A stretch of 64,000 nucleotides of DNA from Desulfobaculum xiamenense. Its GTDB lineage: Bacteria; Desulfobacterota; Desulfovibrionia; Desulfovibrionales; Desulfovibrionaceae. Below the pieces are notes generated by a model, which was not told the origin of the DNA, made no database searches, and saw only the letters and a list, made by a program, of their open reading frames with translations. Position 1 is the first letter of the stretch, and each line of letters starts with the position of its first letter. The translations under genes and the position numbers were made by a program. This document shows positions 61,018-64,000 of this stretch, one piece after another. Location of the stretch: NCBI RefSeq assembly GCF_011927665.1, contig NZ_JAATJA010000002.1, forward strand, positions 1 to 64,000. Direction: 5' to 3'.

Positions 61018-62976
61018 CTAGAAGCACAGCGACACCAGCCCTGTCGCGATGCCCGGGAAGGCGATCAGCAGGACGAGGCTCAGCACCATGCAGATGAAGA
61101 ACGGGATGATGCCGATGAAGATGGTCCCCATGGGCACGTCCTTGGCCACGCTGGACAGGGCGAACACGTTGACGCCGATGGGCGGGGTGATCTGGCCCAT
61201 CTCCATGATGATGACCGTGAGCACGCCGAACCACACCGGATCGAAGCCGAGGGCCTGAACCGTGGGGAAGATGGCGGGCAGGGTGAGCAGGATCATGGGG
61301 ATGACGTTCATCAGGCAGCCAAGCACCATGTACAGGCCGATGATGCCCGCCAACACGGCGTACTTGTCCAGTCCGTGGGAGGTGATGACTCCCGCGAGGT
61401 CGAAGGGCAGGCGGCTGGCGGCAAGGAAGTAGCCGAGGATGCCGACGCCGATGAGGATCATCAGCAGCTTGGATGTGATGAGTACGGTCTGCTCGCAGGC
61501 GCGGACCAAACCTTCCCATGTCAGGCGGCGGCGAATGATCATGATGGCAAAGGAGCCGACCACGCCGATGGCGCCGCCCTCGGTGGGGCTGAACACGCCG
61601 GAGAGGATGCCGCCGAGGATCAGGATGAACAGGGAGAGCATGCCGAGGATGCCCTTGAGGGAACGGAGCTTCTCGCCGAAGGACACGGCCTCGCCACGGG
61701 GGGCGATATCCGGACGGACCATAGCGATGAGCATGATGCTCACGATGAACATGGCCGCCATCATCAGGCCGGGCATGAGACCCGCGATAAACAGCTTGCC
61801 CACGGACTCCTCGGTGACGATGGCGTAGAAGATGAAGCCCACGCTCGGGGGAATGAGGATGCCGAGGGTACCGCCAGCGGCAAGAGCGCCGCAGGCGAGA
61901 CTGGGCTTGTACTTCTTCTGGCGCATCTCAGGCAGGGCCACGGAACCCATGGTCACTGCGGTGGCCATGCTATCGCCGCACACGGCGGCGAAGCCGGAGC
62001 AGCCCGCAACGGCCGCGATGGCCAGTCCACCCGGCAGACGGCCGAGCCACTTGTACGCGGTGTCGAAGAGGTCCTTGCTGATACCCGCCTCGGAGGCCAG
62101 AAGGCCCATGAGGATGAACAGCGGTGCCACGGCGAGGATGAAACTCGCGGCGGTGGCGTAGGGCGCAAGGCCAAGGGTGTTCAGGGCGGGGGTCAGGCTG
62201 AAGCCAAGGGAGCCGAGTCCGATGAAGCCCACCACGCCCATGGCGAAGCCGATGGGCATGCCGAGCAGCAGAAGGACCATCATGAAGGCCATGCCGAGGC
62301 TACCTAGGCAGAGGCGGCTGGGACGCACGGGCAGGCTCTTGATCCACAGGGGAGCGGCAAGCACCACGACGCCCGCAACAAGAGCGAGCACGATGCCGAG
62401 CCATGCGCCGTCGCGCACGTTGCGCGAAAGGCTCCTCAAGGTCTGCTGCAGGATGACGAGCATGAGCACGAACAGGCCGAACGCGGCCAGCGCCACGAAG
62501 ATCCACATGGGGACCTTGAGCATGATGCTGTATTCGCCGACCTTCTTGAGAGTGGCCAGAACGGTGCGCCAGCCCATGAGGGCGAAGAAGGCCGTGCAGG
62601 TGACGCCGTTGAAGGTTCGCAGCACGCCCGCGGTACGGGGCGAGAGCTTGGAGGTGAGGAGGTCGATCTCGATGTGCCCGTCCTTCTTGTGCGTGTAGGC
62701 GAGGGACAGGAACACGATGGCCGCCATGAAGAACTCCTCCAGCTCGATGATGCCGGGGATGGACTTGTGGACGGCAAAGCGCGCCACCACGTCGAGGGTG
62801 ATGGGCACTGACATAAGCGCCACGGCGATGGTGGCCAGGGCGAACATCCTGCTCGCCACAGGCTCCAGGATGACGTCCATGGCGTCGGCGAGCCTGTCGA
62901 GGACATTGCGCTCGCCATTGCCGATACGCGTGGAGTCGATGGTGGAATCGAGGATTGCTTCGGACATAATTCTCAT
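61018..62976 (-). CDS. TRAP transporter fused small and large membrane subunits (DctQM)
   Basis: 652 aa. The N-terminal ~190 residues are the four-helix DctQ part (MFALATIAVALMS, IELEEFFMAAIVFLSLAYTHKK). The remainder is the 12-helix DctM part with GGLAIAAVAGCSGFAAVCGDS, GILIPPSVGFIFYAI and the C-terminal QITPPIGVNVFALSSVA. Fusion of the two is common. The start at 62976 has AAGG close by; 62967 is an alternative. The substrate is unknown. Confidence 0.93.
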   Translation of the reverse strand: MRIMSEAILDSTIDSTRIGNGERNVLDRLADAMDVILEPVASRMFALATIAVALMSVPITLDVVARFAVHKSIPGIIELEEFFMAAIVFLSLAYTHKKDGHIEIDLLTSKLSPRTAGVLRTFNGVTCTAFFALMGWRTVLATLKKVGEYSIMLKVPMWIFVALAAFGLFVLMLVILQQTLRSLSRNVRDGAWLGIVLALVAGVVVLAAPLWIKSLPVRPSRLCLGSLGMAFMMVLLLLGMPIGFAMGVVGFIGLGSLGFSLTPALNTLGLAPYATAASFILAVAPLFILMGLLASEAGISKDLFDTAYKWLGRLPGGLAIAAVAGCSGFAAVCGDSMATAVTMGSVALPEMRQKKYKPSLACGALAAGGTLGILIPPSVGFIFYAIVTEESVGKLFIAGLMPGLMMAAMFIVSIMLIAMVRPDIAPRGEAVSFGEKLRSLKGILGMLSLFILILGGILSGVFSPTEGGAIGVVGSFAIMIIRRRLTWEGLVRACEQTVLITSKLLMILIGVGILGYFLAASRLPFDLAGVITSHGLDKYAVLAGIIGLYMVLGCLMNVIPMILLTLPAIFPTVQALGFDPVWFGVLTVIIMEMGQITPPIGVNVFALSSVAKDVPMGTIFIGIIPFFICMVLSLVLLIAFPGIATGLVSLCF

Positions 62977-63024
62977 TCGCCTTGCTACAACCGGGGGGCG
63001 GCGCGGACCGCCCCCCGATCCGTA

Positions 63025-64000
63025 TTACATCTTGAAGCCGCGTCCGGTTTCGCCAGCATACTGATCGCGCAGACGGAAGGCGTCTTCGACGATGGCGCGG
63101 GCATTCTTGAAGCCGCGTCCTTCCATCTCGGCGATCCAGTTCTCGCGCAACTGCGCGGTGGCGGCGATCCAGCGGTCACGCTCGGCCGCGTCGAGCACGA
63201 TGAACTCGTGTCCGCCCTTCTTGAGGGTCTCGGAATCGCGGATGGCGCCCTCATCGAGGGTCACGCCACAGCGCCGAGCCATGACCTTGCCGGTGGTCTC
63301 GGTGAAGGCCGTCTTCGCGCCGTCACTCAGGCCATCCCACAGATCCTTGTTCATGCCAGCCCAGAAGGCATTGGCGAAGAGGTCGCAGATGGTGGTGTAC
63401 TTCACGGCCTCGCTGATCTTGTAGGAGACGATGGGAGCCAGCGGGCACAGCACGCCGTCGGCCATGCCACGCTCAAGGGCAAGGTAGTTGTCGGTCGGGG
63501 GCAGCTGGATGGGATTCGCGCCAAGGGCGTTGAGAATATTGATGGAGGTCCGGTTCCAGGCGATAATCTTCATGCCCTTCAGGTCCGCCATGGTGCGCAC
63601 CGGAGTGGTGGTGTGCAGCTGGTAGGTGGCGCTAGCCCAGTGCCACATCAGACGGATGTCCTTGTACTCGGCCTGAATCTCGGGATACTTGGCGTACAGG
63701 TCGGAAATGATGAGCGAACCGCACTCCGCGCCGGGCACGAGGCCGGGCAGTTCGAGAACGTTGCTCAGGTCGAACTTCCCGGGGTTGCGCGGGCAGTCCA
63801 TGGCACCGATGGCAAGCATGCCGGACACGGTGGAATCATAGTAGTCGGAGATGGGACACAGGGTGTTGGGGTTGAAGTAGGTGAGTTCCACTTCTCCGCC
63901 GGTGGCCTTGGCCATTTCCTTGAACCACGGCTCCCACGCGTTGGTCACGGTGGGGTGGGTATTCATGTAGATCGAGCTCATGGGAAGATCCATGCCCGCA
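63025..64000 (-). CDS. TRAP transporter substrate-binding protein DctP (5' end beyond the window)
   Basis: At least 324 residues of a periplasmic solute-binding protein. The reading frame continues past position 64000, so the signal peptide and probably 20-40 N-terminal residues are missing. Visible family features: THPTVTNAWEPWFKEMAKATGGEV, PVRTMADLKGMKIIAWN (with the arginine that binds a carboxylate), NYLALERGMADGVLCP, and a C-terminal helix. First gene of the dctP-dctQM-porin order. A carboxylate or sulfonate substrate is possible, but this is inference. Confidence 0.9.
   Translation of the reverse strand, partial: AGMDLPMSSIYMNTHPTVTNAWEPWFKEMAKATGGEVELTYFNPNTLCPISDYYDSTVSGMLAIGAMDCPRNPGKFDLSNVLELPGLVPGAECGSLIISDLYAKYPEIQAEYKDIRLMWHWASATYQLHTTTPVRTMADLKGMKIIAWNRTSINILNALGANPIQLPPTDNYLALERGMADGVLCPLAPIVSYKISEAVKYTTICDLFANAFWAGMNKDLWDGLSDGAKTAFTETTGKVMARRCGVTLDEGAIRDSETLKKGGHEFIVLDAAERDRWIAATAQLRENWIAEMEGRGFKNARAIVEDAFRLRDQYAGETGRGFKM

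Overview
The window looks like a chromosomal stretch of a GC-rich, flagellated, anaerobic Gram-negative bacterium, most likely a Desulfovibrio-like sulfate reducer (Desulfobacterota). This is inferred from gene content: a 2-oxoacid:ferredoxin oxidoreductase operon, a B12-type (class II) ribonucleotide reductase, DsrE/DsrF/DsrH-type sulfur carriers, TRAP transport with a sigma-54 activator, and heptose-type lipopolysaccharide synthesis. Nothing looks like a plasmid, prophage or intact IS element. ParA and ParB genes plus several parS-like palindromes suggest that the 39-54 kb part lies fairly near the replication origin.

Layout. 1-574 holds four tandem promoters and the boxA leader of an rRNA operon that runs leftwards out of the window. 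topA and era follow, divergently. 4.1-9.8 kb is yggS and a flagellar run (motA, two motB-type genes, fliL, fliN, fliO, fliP, fliQ). 9.9-18.7 kb has a histone-deacetylase-family protein, two glycosyltransferases, a CMP-sugar synthetase with an unknown translationally coupled partner, a HyuA-like protein, a CatB-like acetyltransferase and a small membrane protein. 18.9-24.1 kb encodes class II ribonucleotide reductase and a PAS-GAF-PAS-GGDEF-EAL regulator. 24.3-34.7 kb (minus strand) contains a helicase-exonuclease fusion resembling MrfA plus MrfB, then a hisS-aspS-def-fmt-DUF116-rsmB run. 34.9-44.7 kb (minus) has a methyltransferase, ilvD, ftsEX, aroE, the kor operon and queA. 44.9-55.4 kb (plus) has a lipoprotein, coaBC, nfeD/slipin, a UDP-sugar epimerase, parA, parB and a heptose kinase. 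56-64 kb (minus) carries a TRAP transporter, an outer-membrane protein, a sigma-54 activator and an OsmC-DsrH-DsrE-DsrF sulfur-relay operon with a good sigma-54 promoter.

The most striking non-coding feature is a family of seven copies of a structured intergenic element of about 190-200 bp, in both orientations. Its hairpins keep their pairing while the paired bases change between copies, which points to selection on the fold. Other points worth attention are the four rRNA promoters, the helicase-exonuclease fusion, the promoter and operator architecture of the sulfur-relay operon, the parS-like sites, and a duplicated motif in FliN.
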